NCBI GenBank assembly: GCA_965277275.1
Contig: CBDICG010000002.1
Coordinates: 3,348,001-3,412,000, forward strand
Source of the DNA: HLUCCA09 sp965277275
Lineage (GTDB): Bacteria > Pseudomonadota > Alphaproteobacteria > Rhodobacterales > Rhodobacteraceae
Direction: 5' to 3'
Length of the DNA: 64,000 nucleotides
Below are positions 62,703-64,000 of this stretch, in pieces. Position numbers and translations under genes: made by a program. The notes beneath the pieces were generated by a model. The model saw only the letters and a list, made by a program, of their open reading frames with translations. It searched no databases and was not told where the DNA came from. How positions within the stretch are numbered: the first letter of the stretch is position 1; every line of letters begins with the position of its first letter.

Positions 62703-64000
62703 ATGCGGTCAGTCTTCTGTCTGCGCAATACGCTGCTTCTTACGTCCGCGCTGGCGCTTGCCGGATGCGTCGCCTTGCCGGGTGCGCAGGCGTCGCGCAG
62801 CGCGCTGTCTTCCCCCGGGCTGACGCAGGCTGAAGCCTCTGACAGTGCAACCATTTCGGGCCTTCTCGCGCGCAAGAGCGCGTTGGCACCGTCCTCCCCC
62901 TACGCCGAAGTCGCGCGGGTCGTACTGGCCGCGAACTCGCGCCCGCAGGAAGCGGAGCTGCGCGCGGCGCGGTTGCGGGCGGTCGCGGCCTCGTACAACT
63001 GGCTGCCGACGCTGGGGCCCTCGATCAGCCTGACCTCGATGGGAGATCTCGTTGCGGATCTGCTTGTCGATCAGGTGCTCTTCGACAACGGCGGAAAGAA
63101 AGCCGAACGCGTCTTCGCCGCTGCCGATGTCGAGGTCGCCGCCACGACGCTCGCGCAGGATACCAACGACCGGGTCGCCCAGGCGCTGGGCTTCTACATT
63201 AGAGCCGAGCAAGCCCGCACGGAGGCCGCGCTGGTGCGCACCGCGCTGGGGCGCGCGCAGCGCTTCGAGGGCATCATGGAGCGCCGCGTGGCCGGTGGTG
63301 TCTCCGACCGCACGGATCTGTCCGTGGTGCGCGCCAAACGCGCCGAACTCGAGAGCGATCTCGAAACCCTGCGCCAGGATGAGGCAACTGCGCTTGCGGA
63401 GCTCACCGCGATGTCCGCCGAGGCCGTCACGGGGCTGCGCGGGCTCGGCGCGCTGACGTCGCTCGACGCCTCGGGCACGCAATCGGTCGAGACGCTGGCT
63501 TTTGCCCGGGCCGAGGCGGAAGGGCGCCGCGACGTTGCCCAGGCGCAAGTGGCACGCGCGGGCCTGCTGCCGGGTGTCTCGGCCAATGCCACACTTGGCG
63601 ACAATGGGTCGGACGGGATCGGGCTGTCGTCAGCCGCGACGGGGCTCGGCCTCGGAACGCCAGCCCAGATCGAAGCGCTCGAGGCAACGCGAGAAGCATC
63701 GAGCCGTGCGCTCGCCCGCACCCGCGAGGACGCGGCGCGCGAGCTTGCCTCGCTCTCGGCGCGTCGTGACGCGCTGGCAGCGCAGGCCGCCGAAGCCCGC
63801 CAGCTTGCGGACGAAGCCGAAGACATCTTTCGCCAGACCGAGCGCCAGTACGAGGCGGGTTTCCGCACGATCCTCGACGTGGTCGGGACGTTCGAGAAGG
63901 CGCTCCGCTTTCAGCGCGACGCCGTGCGCCTGACCCATCAGCGCGCGGAGGCCAACGTGCGGATCGCGCAGCGCCTCGGCCGCCTCGTCGATGGAGAGCG
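62703..64000 (+). CDS. TolC-family outer membrane lipoprotein (3' end outside window)
   Basis: Translation from the ATG at 62703 is open to the window edge, over 430 residues. MRSVFCLRNTLLLTSALALA is followed by the lipobox cysteine GC at 22-23. Long amphipathic helices rich in Ala, Arg and Glu follow, with NWLPTLGPSISLTSMG near 100, DQVLFDNGGKKAERVFAA near 124, and near the end TERQYEAGFRTILDVVGTFE, the usual TolC/OEP repeats. It is 11 bases after the adhesin gene, so the two are probably one operon; it would form the outer-membrane channel of the secretion system. The inner-membrane ATPase and adaptor are likely further right. Confidence 0.88.
   Translation, partial: MRSVFCLRNTLLLTSALALAGCVALPGAQASRSALSSPGLTQAEASDSATISGLLARKSALAPSSPYAEVARVVLAANSRPQEAELRAARLRAVAASYNWLPTLGPSISLTSMGDLVADLLVDQVLFDNGGKKAERVFAAADVEVAATTLAQDTNDRVAQALGFYIRAEQARTEAALVRTALGRAQRFEGIMERRVAGGVSDRTDLSVVRAKRAELESDLETLRQDEATALAELTAMSAEAVTGLRGLGALTSLDASGTQSVETLAFARAEAEGRRDVAQAQVARAGLLPGVSANATLGDNGSDGIGLSSAATGLGLGTPAQIEALEATREASSRALARTREDAARELASLSARRDALAAQAAEARQLADEAEDIFRQTERQYEAGFRTILDVVGTFEKALRFQRDAVRLTHQRAEANVRIAQRLGRLVDGE

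Overview
The window is a stretch of chromosome from a high-GC alphaproteobacterium, most likely of the Rhodobacteraceae/Roseobacter type. This is inferred from gene content: a clustered glycogen operon with malQ and pgm, TRAP transporters, Flp pilins with CpaB, hisB-hisH-hisA, and the form of tRNA-Gly(TCC). No 16S rRNA is present, so the genus cannot be fixed.

Layout. 1-7190: a very large secreted-looking protein with a C-terminal peptidoglycan-binding domain, overlapping a second uncharacterised gene. 7299-12907: a pile of insertion sequences from at least five families (IS481, IS5, IS3, IS256, IS66, plus an IS5 remnant), most truncated by one another. 12938-17210: an AT-richer three-gene operon (membrane protein, GMC oxidoreductase, membrane-anchored alpha/beta hydrolase) bounded on both sides by IS debris. 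17550-18961: a truncated IS481 copy abutting an intact-looking IS3-family element with a -1 frameshift site. 18962-22406: a 5'-truncated gene followed by a PHP-plus-SMC-like ATPase, a plausible defence or nuclease gene. 22832-23460: a frameshifted HAD phosphatase pseudogene. 23567-23777: tRNA-Gly(TCC) with a degraded copy of its 3' half, a candidate old integration site marking the right edge of the accessory region.

24209-31331 is a minus-strand operon for uptake and breakdown of 5-oxoproline or a related amino acid: LysR regulator, D-glutamate-cyclase-like protein, TRAP transporter DctP-DctQ-DctM, DUF2848 protein, PxpB and PxpC. 31725-35285 holds a von Willebrand factor A protein with tandem C-terminal repeats and a DUF389 membrane protein. 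dnaE follows (35417-38926), then a Gfo/Idh/MocA oxidoreductase, cpaB and three Flp-type pilins (two nearly identical), and a lytic transglycosylase.

43949-46885 carries hisA, hisH and hisB, with two DUF2147 genes inserted on the opposite strand. 47380-59098 is the glycogen cluster, transcribed leftwards: glgP, glgC, glgA, glgX and an in-frame malQ-pgm fusion. Here pyrophosphorylase, synthase, debranching enzyme, glucanotransferase, phosphorylase and phosphoglucomutase cover synthesis and breakdown, but no branching enzyme gene (glgB) is present. The window ends with a large Ig-like-repeat adhesin and a TolC-family lipoprotein cut by the window edge, probably substrate and outer-membrane part of a type I secretion pathway.
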